A stretch of DNA of 64,000 bases from Actinomycetospora corticicola (GCF_013409505.1 NZ_JACCBN010000001.1:2170001-2234000), one strand, 5' to 3'. Shown: positions 23,232 to 34,180, counted from the stretch's first letter. The notes: generated by a model not told the origin, from the letters alone. Numbers and translations are program-made.

Positions 23232-25301
23232 TCAGGCACCGGACACCGACGGACCGAACGAGGTCTCGTCGGGCGAGGCGTTCTCCCGGCGGGCCACCCA
23301 GTCCGCGATCGCCTCGACCGCCCGGTCCACCGGCACCCCGTTGACCTGGCTCCCGTCGCGGAACCGGAAGGACACCGCGTCGGCGTCCGCGTCCTTCCCG
23401 CCGGCCAGCAGCAGGAACGGCACCTTCTGCAGGGTGTGGGTGCGGATCTTCTTCTGCATCCGGTCGTCGGAGTGGTCCGCCTCGACCCGCAGGCCGAGGC
23501 GCTTGAGCTTCCCGACGATGCCGTCGACGTAGTCGGCCTGGTCGTTCGACACCGGGATCGCGACGGCCTGCACCGGCGCGAGCCAGGCCGGGAAGGCGCC
23601 CGCGTAGTGCTCGGTGAGCACCCCGAAGAAGCGCTCGATGGAGCCGAAGAGCGCCCGGTGGATCATCACCGGCCGCTGCCGCGAGCCGTCGCTCGAGGTG
23701 TACTCGAGCTCGAAGCGGTCGGGCAGCATGAGGTCGACCTGGATGGTCGACATCTGCCAGTACCGGCCGATTGCGTCCTTGGCCTGCACGCTGATCTTCG
23801 GCGCGTAGAAGGCGGCGCCCCCCGGGTCGTCCACGAGGTCGAGGCCGAAGCTCGACGCGGCCTGCCGCAGGGCCTCGGTGGCCTCCTCCCACGACTCGTC
23901 GGACCCGATCGACTTCTCCGGGTTCCGGGTGGAGAGCTCCAGGTAGAAGTCGTCGAGGCCGTAGTCGCGCAGCAGGCCCAGCACGAACTCGAGCAGCGAG
24001 GCGATCTCGCCCGCCATCTGCTCGCGGGTGCAGTAGATGTGCGCGTCGTCCTGGGTGAACCCCCGCGCGCGGGTCAGCCCGTGCACGACGCCGGACTTCT
24101 CGTAGCGGTAGACGGTGCCGAACTCGAAGAGCCGCAGCGGCAGCTCCCGGTAGGACCGCCCGCGCGACCGGAAGATCAGGTTGTGCATCGGGCAGTTCAT
24201 CGGCTTGAGGTAGTAGTCGACGGCGGCGCGCTTGAGCTCGCCGTCGGGACCCCGCTCCTCGTCGAGCTGCATGGGCGGGTACATGCCCTCGGAGTACCAG
24301 TCGAGGTGCCCGGAGAGCTCGAAGAGCGAGCCCTTGGTGGCGTGCGGGGTGTTGACGAACTCGTAGCCCGCCTCGGCGTGCCGCTTCCGCGAGTAGTCCT
24401 CCAGCTCCTTGCGGATCACCCCGCCCTTGGGGTGGAAGACCGCGAGGCCGGAGCCGATCTCGTCGGGGAAGCTGAACAGGTCGAGCTCGGAGCCGAGACG
24501 CCGGTGGTCGCGCCGCTCGGCCTCGGCGAGGCGCTCCAGGTAGGCGTCCTGCGCCTCCTGCGACTCCCACGCGGTGCCGTAGATGCGCTGCAGCTGGGCG
24601 TTGCGCTGGTCGCCCCGCCAGTACGCGGCCGCGCTGCGGGTGACCGTGAAGGCCGGGATGTAGCCGGTGGTCGGCACGTGCGGGCCGCGGCAGAGGTCGC
24701 CCCAGACGCGCTCGCCGGTGTGGGCGTGGATGTTGTCGTACGCGGTGAGCTCCCCCGCGCCGACCTCCATGATCTCGCCGTCGGCCTCCGCGTCGGAGTT
24801 GCCCTTGAGGTCGACCAGCTCGAGCTTGAAGGGCTCGTCCTTGAGTTCCGCGCGCGCCTCGTCCAGCGACCCGTACTCGCGGCGGGCGAACCGCTGCTTC
24901 GCCTTGATGATCTTCTTCATCGACTTCTCGAGGTCGGCGAGGTCCTCGGGGGTGAACGGGGTGTCCACCGCGAAGTCGTAGTAGAAGCCGTCGGTCACGG
25001 GCGGGCCGATGCCGAGCTTGGCGTCCGGGAACTTCTGCTGTACGGCCTGCGCGAGCACGTGCGCGGCGCTGTGCCGGATGACCGCGCGGCCGTCCTCGGT
25101 GTCGGCCGCGACCGGGGTGACGTTGACGTCCTCCTCGGGGGTCCAGGCCAGGTCCTTCAGGGTGCCGTCGGGCGCCTTCACGACGACGACGGCCTGCGGC
25201 CCGCTGCCCGGGAGGCCCGCTTCCCGGACGGCCTGGCCCGCCGTCGTCCCGGCGGCGACCCGGACGTGCTGGGTGGACGCTGGCGAGGCTGGCGAGGACA
25301 C
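23232..25301 (-). CDS. thrS: Threonyl-tRNA synthetase
   Basis: A 689-residue class II synthetase with all ThrRS parts: TGS domain (about 1-70), editing domain with the [11 protein letters not shown] helix (His-x3-His) and the [10 protein letters not shown] strand, a catalytic core with [15 protein letters not shown] and [21 protein letters not shown], motif 3 near [13 protein letters not shown], and an anticodon-binding domain from about 585. GTG 25301 is selected because GCAGGAG lies 5 nt upstream. It begins the thrS-HIT-pgsA-patA operon (21-bp gap, then 4-bp overlaps). Confidence 0.96.
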   Translation of the reverse strand: MSSPASPASTQHVRVAAGTTAGQAVREAGLPGSGPQAVVVVKAPDGTLKDLAWTPEEDVNVTPVAADTEDGRAVIRHSAAHVLAQAVQQKFPDAKLGIGPPVTDGFYYDFAVDTPFTPEDLADLEKSMKKIIKAKQRFARREYGSLDEARAELKDEPFKLELVDLKGNSDAEADGEIMEVGAGELTAYDNIHAHTGERVWGDLCRGPHVPTTGYIPAFTVTRSAAAYWRGDQRNAQLQRIYGTAWESQEAQDAYLERLAEAERRDHRRLGSELDLFSFPDEIGSGLAVFHPKGGVIRKELEDYSRKRHAEAGYEFVNTPHATKGSLFELSGHLDWYSEGMYPPMQLDEERGPDGELKRAAVDYYLKPMNCPMHNLIFRSRGRSYRELPLRLFEFGTVYRYEKSGVVHGLTRARGFTQDDAHIYCTREQMAGEIASLLEFVLGLLRDYGLDDFYLELSTRNPEKSIGSDESWEEATEALRQAASSFGLDLVDDPGGAAFYAPKISVQAKDAIGRYWQMSTIQVDLMLPDRFELEYTSSDGSRQRPVMIHRALFGSIERFFGVLTEHYAGAFPAWLAPVQAVAIPVSNDQADYVDGIVGKLKRLGLRVEADHSDDRMQKKIRTHTLQKVPFLLLAGGKDADADAVSFRFRDGSQVNGVPVDRAVEAIADWVARRENASPDETSFGPSVSGA

Positions 25302-25354
25302 GGGGACTCCTGCGATCACGTGCGGCGGACGGCCTCCCCCGCGGTGCGTCCAGC

Positions 25355-26638
25355 CTATCGACCGCCGTCGGCCGCGTCGGGAGCGCCGCCCGGGCCGCGA
25401 CCCGCGACGATCGCCGTCGCCCCCGGCCGGGCGGGCCGACGCCCGAGGACGCCGACCAGGAAGGCCTCGACGGCCCGGACCACGAGCATCGTGCGCGGGG
25501 TGGGGAGGGTGTCGAAGGCGTGCTGGGCGTAGGGCAGCTCGGCGTAGGCGACGGGGGCGCGGGAGACCGCGCGCAGGGCCCGGACGAGGCCCCGGCTCTG
25601 GTCGGGGACCACGATGGCGTCGCCGGTGCCGTGCAGGACGAAGAACGGCGGGGCGTCCGCGGTCACGCGGTGGGTCGGCGAGGCCCCCGCCCAGTCGGCG
25701 GGCGTGCCGGACATCATCGTCTCGGCCAGGAGCTCGTCGAGGGTGCCGCTGCCGTCGTCGGTGGTGAGGTCGTAGATCCCGTAGAGGGTGACGGCGGCGT
25801 CGACCCGGGAGTGGTCGTCGTCGCGACCGGTGAGGGCGGCCAGGGCGGCGAGATGTGCGCCGGCGGACCCCCCGCTCACGGCGACGAAGCCCGGGTCGCC
25901 CCCGTGCTCGGCGATGTGGGTGTGCACCCAGCCGAGCGCCGCCCGCACGTCGTCGATCATGGCGGGCCAGCGGTGCCGCGGGCCGAGGCGGTAGTTCAGC
26001 GTCACGCACACCCAGCCCCGCGAGACCAGGTAGGCCATCAGCGGGTTGCCCTCGCCCTCCTTGCGTCCCGACGACCACGCCCCGCCGTGGATCTCCACCA
26101 GCACCGGGGCTCCGGCGTCGTCGGGGAGATCGGGGTGGCGCCAGACGTCGAGCAGGTTGGCCGTGCCGTGCGGCCCGTAGGCGACGTCGCGCGCCCCGGC
26201 CGCGCGGAACCGCCGGGGGGCCGTGACCGCCCGCGGGGACAGCCACGTGGCCGGCTCCGGCTCGGGCCCGGAGCTGCCGAACGCCCCGACCAGGGCGCCT
26301 CGCAGCACCCCGTCGGTGGCCCGGGCCCGGCGGTCGAGCGTGAGCAGGGCGGCGACCGACCCCGTCGCGAGGGCGAGGCCGACCCGGCCGACGACCGTTC
26401 GGCCCGCACCCCGGCGGGCCGCGACGAGGGCGACGCCCCCCGTGAGCGCGGCGGTCGGACGCGGCAGCTCGGTGGCGAAGGCGGCCAGCAGCGTCGCCCC
26501 GATCGCCGCCGGCCAGCGTCGCGTGAGCGGCCGGAAGCCCGCCGTCGTGACGAGGGCCGCGGCACTGCCGCCGACCAGCGCGAGGCGACCCGCACGGGGG
26601 CGCCGGGGCGCCCGGCCGACCGTCACACCGTCCGCCAC
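25355..26638 (-). CDS. Alpha/beta hydrolase with N-terminal membrane segments
   Basis: A 427-residue protein. Hydrophobic segments fill residues 15-110, and a BD-FAE/carboxylesterase-type hydrolase follows: [13 protein letters not shown] oxyanion loop (about 187-200), the nucleophile elbow SGGSAGAH (about 256-263), [11 protein letters not shown] and the catalytic His in YAQHAFD. It resembles mycobacterial LipW-type esterases. The true substrate is unknown. It is divergent from the PucR gene, and 53 bp separate its end from thrS. Confidence 0.82.
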   Translation of the reverse strand: MADGVTVGRAPRRPRAGRLALVGGSAAALVTTAGFRPLTRRWPAAIGATLLAAFATELPRPTAALTGGVALVAARRGAGRTVVGRVGLALATGSVAALLTLDRRARATDGVLRGALVGAFGSSGPEPEPATWLSPRAVTAPRRFRAAGARDVAYGPHGTANLLDVWRHPDLPDDAGAPVLVEIHGGAWSSGRKEGEGNPLMAYLVSRGWVCVTLNYRLGPRHRWPAMIDDVRAALGWVHTHIAEHGGDPGFVAVSGGSAGAHLAALAALTGRDDDHSRVDAAVTLYGIYDLTTDDGSGTLDELLAETMMSGTPADWAGASPTHRVTADAPPFFVLHGTGDAIVVPDQSRGLVRALRAVSRAPVAYAELPYAQHAFDTLPTPRTMLVVRAVEAFLVGVLGRRPARPGATAIVAGRGPGGAPDAADGGR

Positions 26639-26786
26639 GCGTCACCCCCTCGCCGTGCCCCGTACCCACCCCGATCCTGTCCCAGAACCCCGGTCGCGGC
26701 CCTGTGCAGGTGCTGTGTCCCGGATCCCCGCCCGCGCTCCCGACGACGGACCCCATGCCCGGCCCCGTCTGGGTCACAATGGCGTC

Positions 26787-28097
26787 GTGAACGACGGAGC
26801 GGATGTGGAGGAGTGCGCCGCGGACGCGGCGCGTCCGCCGCTGCGCGCCGTCGACGGGTGCGCGCACGACCCGGCGCGGCGCCATCCGTGGGCCGAGGTG
26901 CCGCCGGAGGCCGCCGACCGGATGCGGGCGGTCGTGCTCGACACGGGCGACGACATCATCGAGCAGGTCCGTGCCCAGATCGCCGAGTACGCGCTGTCGA
27001 TGAACGGCGTGTTCGGCCAGAACATCCGCCGCGGGGTCTCGGTCGCCCTCGAGCAGTTCCTCCAGCTCCTCGGCACCGACGCCGACCTGCCGGACACCCG
27101 CGTGTACTTCGAGCTCGGCCGCGTGGAGCACCGCCACGGCCGGACGATGGACGCGCTGCAGACCGCCTACCGGGTCGGCACCCGCGTGCTGTGGCGGCGG
27201 ATCTCGGCGGGCAGCGACGCCTACGGGCTCACCCCGGACGACATCTTCCGGCTCGCCGAGGCCCTGTTCGCCTACACCGAGCAGCTCGCCGCGGCCTCGG
27301 TCGCCGGGTACGCCCACGAGCAGAGCCTCACGGCCGGGTCCCGCCAGGCCCGCCGGCACGCCCTGGTCGCCGCGCTGCTGCACACGCCCCCGCCCGACGG
27401 AGCCGAGCTGGAGCGACTCGCGCGGGACGCCGAGTGGCTCCTGCCGCGCACCCTCGCCGTCCTGATCTGCGACGAGGAGTCGCTGCAGGCGGTGTGCCGC
27501 CGGATGCCCCCGGACGCCCTCGGCTCCCGCGTCGACGGCCTCGGCGTGGTCGTCCTCCCCGATCCCGACGGCCCGGGCCGCGCGGACGACCTCGCCGACG
27601 CCACGGCGGGGGTGGACGCGGTCGTCGGTCCCACGGTCGGCACCGACCAGATCGGCCGCTCCGTCACCCGGGCCCGCTCGGCCTGGCCGCTGGTCGCCGC
27701 GGGCGAGATCCTTCCTGACGACGGGCCCTCCCGCGGCAACCGCCCGCCCTCGCGGCTCGTGCGCTCGGACGACCACCTGCTCGCCCTGCTGCTGCACGCC
27801 GACGTCTCGGTGACCACCGACCTCGTCGCCCAGCGCCTCGAGCCCCTGCGCCGGATGACGGCGTCGGCCCGGGACCGGGCGGTGGAGACCCTGCGGGCCT
27901 GGCTCGACGCGCACGGCGACGTCGCCGAGGCGGCGGGCACGCTGCACGTGCACCCGCAGACGGTCCGCTACCGGCTCGCGCGGATCAAGGAGTCGTTCGC
28001 GGGCGCGCTCGACGACCCGGTCGCGCGCCTCGAGGTCGCGCTGGCCCTGCGGTTCGGCGGGGCCTTCACCGCCGCCGAACCGGCCGTCGAGGGCTGA
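26787..28097 (+). CDS. PucR-family transcriptional regulator
   Basis: A 436-residue regulator. The central part (about 45-190) contains an RsbR/GGDEF-like helical sensor, followed by a degenerate mid domain. The C-terminal PucR HTH lies at about 370-430 ([20 protein letters not shown], then [11 protein letters not shown]). GTG 26787 is the first in-frame start; the nearby ATG at 26779 is out of frame. No direct target is evident, though the divergent esterase gene is the natural candidate. Confidence 0.82.
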   Translation: MNDGADVEECAADAARPPLRAVDGCAHDPARRHPWAEVPPEAADRMRAVVLDTGDDIIEQVRAQIAEYALSMNGVFGQNIRRGVSVALEQFLQLLGTDADLPDTRVYFELGRVEHRHGRTMDALQTAYRVGTRVLWRRISAGSDAYGLTPDDIFRLAEALFAYTEQLAAASVAGYAHEQSLTAGSRQARRHALVAALLHTPPPDGAELERLARDAEWLLPRTLAVLICDEESLQAVCRRMPPDALGSRVDGLGVVVLPDPDGPGRADDLADATAGVDAVVGPTVGTDQIGRSVTRARSAWPLVAAGEILPDDGPSRGNRPPSRLVRSDDHLLALLLHADVSVTTDLVAQRLEPLRRMTASARDRAVETLRAWLDAHGDVAEAAGTLHVHPQTVRYRLARIKESFAGALDDPVARLEVALALRFGGAFTAAEPAVEG

Positions 28098-28098
28098 C

Positions 28099-28512
28099 TC
28101 ACGCCGTGGGGACGCGTTCCTCCCGCACCGTGAACTCGGTGGCGCGCCGGTCGCCGAGTTCCGCGACGGCCTCCGCCGGGGCCCCGTGGACCTCGACGCG
28201 GGCGCCGGCGGTCAGCCGCTGCACGCGGAGCTGACCGAGCACCCGCACCAGCGCCGGGCCGCACTCGCCGTCGAGGTGGGACAGGTCGATGACGAGCTCC
28301 GCCCATGCCTCGCGGGCGAGCTGCGGACGCAGCTCCCGCAGCGCCCGGACCTGGGCCGGGCCGGCGACCCCGACGACCGCGAGCGCCACGCACCCGTCGT
28401 CGAACCAACTGGTGCCCACCCCGGCGACGGCGCGCCGGGCGGCGGTGGAGCGGGCGTGCCGACGGCGCTCGTCCAGGCCGACGGGGAGTTCGGACGGAGT
28501 GGGGGCGGCCAC
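28099..28512 (-). CDS. STAS-domain protein (anti-sigma-antagonist-like)
   Basis: A 137-residue protein with a STAS-like fold: LREL and [31 protein letters not shown] (strand-helix around residues 65-95) resembles the SpoIIAA phospho-switch region, but the usual phosphorylated Ser/Thr is replaced by a Cys-Gly context. It would bind an anti-sigma kinase or act in a stressosome-type signal chain. The gene is convergent with pucR by 1 bp and precedes the GAF-ANTAR gene on the same strand. Confidence 0.6.
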   Translation of the reverse strand: MAAPTPSELPVGLDERRRHARSTAARRAVAGVGTSWFDDGCVALAVVGVAGPAQVRALRELRPQLAREAWAELVIDLSHLDGECGPALVRVLGQLRVQRLTAGARVEVHGAPAEAVAELGDRRATEFTVREERVPTA

Positions 28513-28600
28513 GGGAACCTCCGGGAGACGTGTGACGTGACGTCCCGCTAGGTCTCCACGGGTGGTCGAGAGTGCCCGATCCGGCGGCCGCCGTAAACCG

Positions 28601-29374
28601 TCAGAGATCCGCGCGGCGCGACGCCAGCGTCGCCGCGAGGTCCCGCAGCTTGATGTTCAGCTCCTGCGAGGTGCGGCGCAGCGTGTCGAAGGCCTCGTCG
28701 GCCGACAGCCCGCGGCGCTCCATGAGGATGCCCTTGGCCTGCCCGATCACGTCGCGGGACCGCACGGCGTCCTGCAGTTGCGCGGCACGCAGTTCGGCTG
28801 CCTCGAGGGCCCGGGCGTCCCGCAGCACGATGGCCGCGTGCACGGCGAAGATCAGCGCCTGGTCCCGGTCGACGTGGTCGAGTCCGCCGACGCGCCGGGA
28901 GTAGTAGTTCAGGGCGCCGAGCCGCGGGTTGTCGTCCCGGGGGAACAGCCCGGTGGCGAACACCGCGTGCAGGCCGAGCTCGGCCGCCGCCGGGCCGAAG
29001 CGCGGCCACCGGGACTCCCGGCCGAGGTCGGCACAGGCGAAGTAGCCGAGCCCGTCCTCCGTCGTGGCCTCGACGCACGGGCCCTCGCCGGTGTCGTACT
29101 GCACCGCGTCGGCCTTGCTCGCCACGGGATCGGTCTCGACGGGCGTGGTGAAGCCGTCGCCCTCGCGCAGGGTCACCGAGACCACGTCGGCGCCGGTGAT
29201 CTCCTGCGCGGCGGTCACGATGCGCTCGAGCACGGCGCCGACCCCGCCGTCGGTGGACCCGACCAGGGACCGGCCGAGGCTCACGAACTGCTCGGCCAGG
29301 GGCCCCAGCGCATCGTCGGAGTTGCTGTCCACGAACCGCTCCCGATCCTCCTGCCACCGACGTTCGTCCGTCAC
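28601..29374 (-). CDS. GAF-ANTAR antitermination regulator
   Basis: A 257-residue protein: a GAF sensor domain (about 30-170, with DVVSVTLREGDGF and YDTGEGPCVEA) and a C-terminal ANTAR RNA-binding domain (about 185-245, RDVIGQAKGILMERRGLSAD, EAFDTLRRTSQ). ANTAR proteins bind two-hexaloop RNA and prevent transcription termination. GTG 29374 sits in a 15-bp palindrome. The TGEGPC motif is common to many actinobacterial GAF-ANTAR proteins. Its RNA target is not apparent in the window. Confidence 0.86.
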   Translation of the reverse strand: MTDERRWQEDRERFVDSNSDDALGPLAEQFVSLGRSLVGSTDGGVGAVLERIVTAAQEITGADVVSVTLREGDGFTTPVETDPVASKADAVQYDTGEGPCVEATTEDGLGYFACADLGRESRWPRFGPAAAELGLHAVFATGLFPRDDNPRLGALNYYSRRVGGLDHVDRDQALIFAVHAAIVLRDARALEAAELRAAQLQDAVRSRDVIGQAKGILMERRGLSADEAFDTLRRTSQELNIKLRDLAATLASRRADL

Positions 29375-29379
29375 GGACG
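29365..29379. promoter_or_regulatory. 15-bp palindrome over the GAF-ANTAR start codon
   Basis: CGTCCGTCACGGACG is a perfect palindrome around a central C and contains the GTG start (29374-29372). It could be an operator or a short hairpin that limits translation. Confidence 0.35.
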
Positions 29380-29421
29380 GATCATAGGCAACAGCCGGTG
29401 CGAGTCCGGTGTCGAGCGGAC

Positions 29422-30705
29422 TCAGGCGGCCTGTGGCACTGCTCGCTCCCGCAGGCGGCGCAGCGTGGCCGCCGCCTTCCGGCCCACCGGCAGCGACCGG
29501 CGCTGACGCTTGGCGATCGTCTCGTGGCCTCCGGGGAACGACAGGCGCGCGATCTTCCACAGCACGCCGCCGTACTGCTTCCACATCGGGCCCGCGTGGT
29601 AGGGCAGCCCGTAGCGCCGGCACAGGTCGCGCACCTTGGGCGCGATCGCGGCGTAGTGGTTCGACGGCATGTCCGGGAAGAGGTGGTGCTCGATCTGGTG
29701 GGACAGGTTCCCGGTCATGATGTGCAGGAGCGCCGAGCCCTCGATGTTGGCCGATCCGAGCATCTGCCGGACGTACCACTCGGCCTGCGACTCGTTCTCC
29801 AGCCGCTCCTCGTCGAAGGTCTCCACCTCGACGGGGAAGTGGCCGCAGAAGATCACGGCGTGGGACCAGACGTTGCGGATGGTGTTGGCCAGCAGGCCGC
29901 CGACGAGCGCCGGGACGAACGAGGGCCCGGACAGCGCCGGGAACACCACGTAGTCCTTCAGCGCCTGCTTGCCGGCCTTGCGCAGCATCGTCCTGATCTC
30001 GGGCATCTTCTCGGCCCAGGTCTTCTCGCCGCGCTGGACCTGGTCGATCTCGAGGTCGAAGGCCGCGATGCCGTACTCGAAGATGAGCGCGAGCCCGAGG
30101 TTGGTGATCGTCTGGAACAGGTACGTCGGGTGCCACGGCTGGTCGGGGTCGACCCGCAGCACGTTGTATCCGATGTCCCGGTCCTTGTTGTGGACGTTGG
30201 TGTACGTGTGGTGCAGGTAGTTGTGGGTCTGCTGCCACGACGAGGCGGTGGAGACGTGGTCCCACTCCCAGGTGGTGGAGTGGATCTCCGGGTCACGCAT
30301 CCAGTCCCACTGCCCGTGCAGGACGTTGTGCCCGATCTCCATGTTCTCGAGGATCTTCGCGACCCCGAGCGAGGCGGTCCCGGCCACGAAGGCCGGCGGG
30401 AAGAGCGCGCCGAGCAGCAGGATGCGACCGGCGATCTCGAGCCCGCGCTGGGTGCGGATCACGCGGCGGATGTAGCGGGCGTCGGCCTCCCCGAGCGAGG
30501 ACATGACCTCGTCGCGGATGGCCTCGAGCTCGGCGCCGATGCGCTCGATGTCCTCGACGGACAGGTGCGCCGTGGACGCCGTGATGTGCGCGGTCGACGC
30601 CCCGGGACGGCCGGGACCGCTGGGGGTCTTGGCCTCGTTGATCCGGGTCACGTGCTCCGGGATGATCTCCGGGTCGGTGAGCGGGCGGTGGTCGAGCGCG
30701 GTCAT
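29422..30705 (-). CDS. Membrane fatty-acid desaturase (DesA3-like), first copy
   Basis: A 427-residue integral membrane desaturase. The three His boxes are present: GHNVLHGQWDW (about 125-135), HNYLHHTYTN (about 160-170) and QIEHHLFPDMP (about 335-345), with four or more membrane helices between. DesA3-type enzymes introduce a cis double bond in acyl-CoA (stearoyl to oleoyl), using electrons from a flavin/iron-sulfur reductase, encoded 31 bp upstream. It differs from the second copy (57860-59053) mainly by about 40 extra N-terminal residues. Confidence 0.88.
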   Translation of the reverse strand: MTALDHRPLTDPEIIPEHVTRINEAKTPSGPGRPGASTAHITASTAHLSVEDIERIGAELEAIRDEVMSSLGEADARYIRRVIRTQRGLEIAGRILLLGALFPPAFVAGTASLGVAKILENMEIGHNVLHGQWDWMRDPEIHSTTWEWDHVSTASSWQQTHNYLHHTYTNVHNKDRDIGYNVLRVDPDQPWHPTYLFQTITNLGLALIFEYGIAAFDLEIDQVQRGEKTWAEKMPEIRTMLRKAGKQALKDYVVFPALSGPSFVPALVGGLLANTIRNVWSHAVIFCGHFPVEVETFDEERLENESQAEWYVRQMLGSANIEGSALLHIMTGNLSHQIEHHLFPDMPSNHYAAIAPKVRDLCRRYGLPYHAGPMWKQYGGVLWKIARLSFPGGHETIAKRQRRSLPVGRKAAATLRRLRERAVPQAA

Positions 30706-30735
30706 GGGGTCTCCTCGGTGCTGGGGAGCGGAGGG

Positions 30736-31749
30736 CTACAGGTCGACGGCGCAGTCGCCGGCGGCGGCCGAGACGCAGGTCCGGACGATGACGTCGCCGG
30801 AGTCCGCGGTCTCGAGCTCACCGGTGTGCAGGTTGCGGACGGCGCCGGCGGACAGGCGTCCGACGCAGGTGTGGCAGATGCCCATGCGGCAGCCGCTGGG
30901 CAGCAGGGCGCCGGCGTCCTCGCCGGCGCGCAGCAGGGGGGTGACGGCGTCGGCGGTGGCGACCACACCCGACGTCGTGAAGGTGACGGTGCCACCGGTC
31001 GCACCCTCGGCGGCCGCGACCGGCTCCGGCGGGCGGAAGCGCTCGACGACGCAGGGCACACCGGCCTCGGCCGCCGCGGCGATGAAGGTGTCGAGCATCC
31101 CGGCGGGGCCGCAGACGAGCAGCGTCCGCGTGCGCCAGTCGGGCACGAGCGCGTCCAGGTCGGCGGGCCGCAGCCGACCGGTCGTGCTGTCGTGCCGGTG
31201 CACGCTGGCGGGGAGCCCGGCCAGGTCGTCGGCGTGCACGTGACCGCCGCGCCCGGAGTGCACGAGCACGGCGTCGCTGGTGACGCCGCCGCGCAGCAGG
31301 CCGAGCATCGGCGTGATGCCGCTGCCGCCGGAGATCAGCAGCAGCGGGCCGCGGGCGGTGAAGTCACCCGCGGCGGGGCCGAGCCCCACGAGGTCGCCGG
31401 GACGGGCCACGCGCGCCAGGTGGGTCGACACGGAGCCGTCGGGGACCGCGGTGACGCTCACGGTGAGGTGTTCGGCGGTGGGCGCCGAGGTGATCGAGTA
31501 GGTCCGCCAGTGCCGGCGGCCACCCAGCTCCACCCCGAGGCCGACGTGCTGGCCGGGGCGGTGCCCCTGCCAGCCGGAGCCGGTGCGGAGGGTGAGCTCG
31601 GTGGTGGACGGACCGACGGGCCGGGTCGCGACGATCCGGGCCCGCGGCGCGCGCACCGACCACAGCGGGTTGAGGACGGCCAGGTAGTCGTCGGGCAGCA
31701 GCGGCGTGGTCAACGCACGCGTGGCCCGGGCGAGTACTCCAGCGATCAT
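30736..31749 (-). CDS. Ferredoxin-type NAD(P)H reductase with C-terminal [2Fe-2S] domain, first copy
   Basis: A 337-residue electron-transfer protein: FAD domain (about 35-125, RTYSITSAP), NAD(P) domain (about 130-235, LLISGGSGITPMLG and LLVCGPAGMLD) and a plant-type [2Fe-2S] domain (about 250-337) with CRMGICHTC and further Cys residues near the C-terminus. It is the Rv3230c-type partner that supplies electrons to the desaturase immediately downstream. The order reductase then desaturase is the same in the second module. Confidence 0.89.
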   Translation of the reverse strand: MIAGVLARATRALTTPLLPDDYLAVLNPLWSVRAPRARIVATRPVGPSTTELTLRTGSGWQGHRPGQHVGLGVELGGRRHWRTYSITSAPTAEHLTVSVTAVPDGSVSTHLARVARPGDLVGLGPAAGDFTARGPLLLISGGSGITPMLGLLRGGVTSDAVLVHSGRGGHVHADDLAGLPASVHRHDSTTGRLRPADLDALVPDWRTRTLLVCGPAGMLDTFIAAAAEAGVPCVVERFRPPEPVAAAEGATGGTVTFTTSGVVATADAVTPLLRAGEDAGALLPSGCRMGICHTCVGRLSAGAVRNLHTGELETADSGDVIVRTCVSAAAGDCAVDL

Positions 31750-31843
31750 GCTCCCGACGGTAAGGACGCCGTCGCCTGCGTCGCTACAGCCGAAACCATG
31801 ACCGGCTCACGGGTTCTGTTGCATCTCCACAAAGCCGACCGGG

Positions 31844-33013
31844 TCAGCGTGCAGAGCGTGTGAGCAGGCCCGACAGGGCCGCCCGGTCGGCGGCACGGGG
31901 TGCGTTGCGGCACACCGGATCGGCCGATGCGGTGGTCGCGAGGGCGTCGACGGCGTCCGGGCCGAGGCCGAGCGCGGCGCGGTCGATGCCGGGCGGGACC
32001 CCGACGGCGTCGGTCCACCGAGCGAGGGCGACCGGCAGCTCGCCGGGGTGGCGCAGGCCGAGCAGCTCCGCCGCGCGCGCCCACGCCGGGGCGTCGGCGC
32101 CCGCGTCGTCGAGCGACCACGCCACGACCTCCGGCAGCACCATCGCCAGGGCACGCCCGTGGACGACCCCGTGGTGCGCGGTCAGGGCGTGACCGAGCCC
32201 GTGCACGAGACCCAGCCCGGACCGGGTCAGCGCCTGTCCGGCCAGGTGCGCCCCGAGGAGCATCTCGGCGCGGGCGGTCGCGTCGGAGCCGTCGGCGTGG
32301 GCGACCGGGAGCCACCGCCACACCCGGCGCAGCGCCTCGGCGGCGAACGCCTCCGACACCGCGCTGCGCCCCCGGCTGACGAGGGACTCGAGGGCGTGGA
32401 CGAGGGCGTCGACGCCGGTCGCGGCCGTCGCGGCGGGTGGTAGACCGTGCGTGAGCAGCGGGTCGAGCAGTGCGACCCGCGGGGTGGTGGTGCCGTCCCC
32501 GCAGTAGACCTTGCAGCGGCGGACCGGGTCCTCCAGGACGCCGAAGCCGTTGGTCTCGGCGCCGGTGCCCGCCGTCGTCGGGATGGCGATCAGCGCCAGG
32601 CCCGGGCCGGTCGGGTCGGCGGCGAGGCGGGCGACGCCCTTGGCGGCGTCGAGCGCCGAGCCCCCGCCGACCGCGACCACCACCGGGCGGCTGCCCGGGA
32701 ACGCCTCGGCGACGACGCGGGCCCCCGCCTCGACGGCGGGCACGGTGGGGTTGCCGGGGACGTCGTCGACGACGACCGTCGGCTGGCCCGCGGCGGCGAG
32801 CACCGCGAGCACCTCGTCGACGATCCCGGTGGCCCGCAGCCCGGCGTCGGTGACCACCACGACGCCCCCGGAGCGCGTGGCGCGGTGCACGTCGAGGACG
32901 TGGTCGCCGAGCCGCGCGAGGGCCCCGGGCCCGGAGTCCACGGCCGGTCCGGGCTCGTGCAGGAACGGCGTGGTGGCGGGGCAGGCGCAGGCACCGGCCG
33001 GCACGGTGGTCAT
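31844..33013 (-). CDS. Iron-containing alcohol dehydrogenase / maleylacetate reductase family
   Basis: A 389-residue group III (Fe-dependent) dehydrogenase. NAD-binding GGGSALDAAKGVA lies at about 113-125 and IPTTAGTGAETN at about 145-156. Metal ligands are in TGVDALVHALES (Asp and His) and in HGLGHALTAHHG (His residues). The N-terminus has the unusual Cys-rich start GACACPATTP. Substrate is unknown: family members reduce maleylacetate, aldehydes or hydroxyacids. It is 26 bp downstream of the enolase-superfamily gene on the same strand. Confidence 0.83.
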   Translation of the reverse strand: MTTVPAGACACPATTPFLHEPGPAVDSGPGALARLGDHVLDVHRATRSGGVVVVTDAGLRATGIVDEVLAVLAAAGQPTVVVDDVPGNPTVPAVEAGARVVAEAFPGSRPVVVAVGGGSALDAAKGVARLAADPTGPGLALIAIPTTAGTGAETNGFGVLEDPVRRCKVYCGDGTTTPRVALLDPLLTHGLPPAATAATGVDALVHALESLVSRGRSAVSEAFAAEALRRVWRWLPVAHADGSDATARAEMLLGAHLAGQALTRSGLGLVHGLGHALTAHHGVVHGRALAMVLPEVVAWSLDDAGADAPAWARAAELLGLRHPGELPVALARWTDAVGVPPGIDRAALGLGPDAVDALATTASADPVCRNAPRAADRAALSGLLTRSAR

Positions 33014-33039
33014 CGGGGGCTCCGTCGTGGGATGCGGGG

Positions 33040-34143
33040 TCAGCGGGAGTCGGACAGCGAGGGGTGGAGCACGGCGCCCAGGCCCGGGGCCTGCGGGACC
33101 GCGAGGGTGCCGTCGGCGGCCGGCCGGAGTGGCTCGGCCAGCAGGAAGTCCCGCCGCTCCGGGGTCCAGCCGCCGGCGGGGTCGTACGGGAACTCCAGGT
33201 AGGGGCCGGCCCCGACCCCGGCCGCGACGTGCAGGTTCGCGAGCAGGCCGAGACCGTTCGACCACGTGTGCGGGGTGAAGCGGCGGTGGCGGGCGGCGAG
33301 CGACTCCGCGAGGGCCCGCGTGCGGGACATCCCGAGGGAGAGCACGACGTCGGTCTGCACCACGTCGAGCGCGTCGACGAGCGCGTCGAGCTGGGGGCGG
33401 TTGTCGCACATCTCCCCCGACGCGATCCGCAGCCCCGGGTTCTCCGCGCGCAGCAGGCGGTGCCCGTCGACGTCGTCGTAGGGCAGCGGCTCCTCGATCC
33501 AGCCCGGCTCGAACTCGGCGAGGCGGCGCACGAGGCGACGGATCTCCACCAGCTCGACGGCGGGCCGCACGTCCCCGGCCATGCGCCAGGCCTGGTTGAG
33601 GTCGACGAGGACGTCGAGCGACGTGGCGGCCCGGACGGCGGCCACCGAGGCGATCCCCGGCTCCGGGTCCCGCGGGTCGACCCGGACCTTCACGGCCCGG
33701 AACCCCTCGGCCTCCAGCTCCGCGGCGTCGCGGGCCCGCCGCTCCGCGGACTGCACCGAGCACCACGACGCGTAGACCGGCAGCCGGTCGGCCACGCCCC
33801 CGAACAGCACCGAGACCGACAGCCCGGCGGCCTGCCCGACCACGTCCCACAGGGCGGCCTCGAGCGGCCAGAAGCGGCCGCCGTGGAAGGCGACGGACTC
33901 GATGCGGCGCACCTGGACGGCCATGCCGAGCGGGTCGGTGCCCAGGAAGTGGTGCCGGTGCGCGTCGAAGCCCGCCATCGTGTCGCCGGAGCCCACGCCG
34001 GTGATGCCCTCGTCGGTCTCGACGCGCACCACGGTCGCGGTGAACCCGTGCCGCGGGTCCGGGTCCCACGCCGCGTGCATCGGCGGGTCCAGCTCGATCG
34101 CATGGTCCGTGATGCGGATGTCGGTGATCTTCACGTCCGCCAC
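33040..34143 (-). CDS. Mandelate racemase/muconate lactonizing-family enzyme, probable acid-sugar dehydratase
   Basis: A 367-residue enolase-superfamily protein: N-terminal capping domain (1-125) and a TIM barrel. Metal ligands are Asp in VDLNQAW, Glu in WIEEPL and Glu in ASGEMCDN. The catalytic side is VKVRV (Lys, KxK-like) with the Asp in QTDVVLSLG and His in TPHTWSNG. Such enzymes abstract the alpha-proton of a carboxylate; sugar-acid dehydration is most usual. It is divergent from an IclR gene with a rich operator between them, so it is probably induced by its substrate. Confidence 0.84.
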   Translation of the reverse strand: MADVKITDIRITDHAIELDPPMHAAWDPDPRHGFTATVVRVETDEGITGVGSGDTMAGFDAHRHHFLGTDPLGMAVQVRRIESVAFHGGRFWPLEAALWDVVGQAAGLSVSVLFGGVADRLPVYASWCSVQSAERRARDAAELEAEGFRAVKVRVDPRDPEPGIASVAAVRAATSLDVLVDLNQAWRMAGDVRPAVELVEIRRLVRRLAEFEPGWIEEPLPYDDVDGHRLLRAENPGLRIASGEMCDNRPQLDALVDALDVVQTDVVLSLGMSRTRALAESLAARHRRFTPHTWSNGLGLLANLHVAAGVGAGPYLEFPYDPAGGWTPERRDFLLAEPLRPAADGTLAVPQAPGLGAVLHPSLSDSR

Positions 34144-34180
34144 CTCCGCCCGGGAGTGGACCCGTCGTCCCGACGTCGGG

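Noticed and set aside
22716..25532. A 938-residue plus-strand open frame opposite HIT and thrS
   Set aside because: It is antisense to two secure genes, with no motif and high-GC composition.
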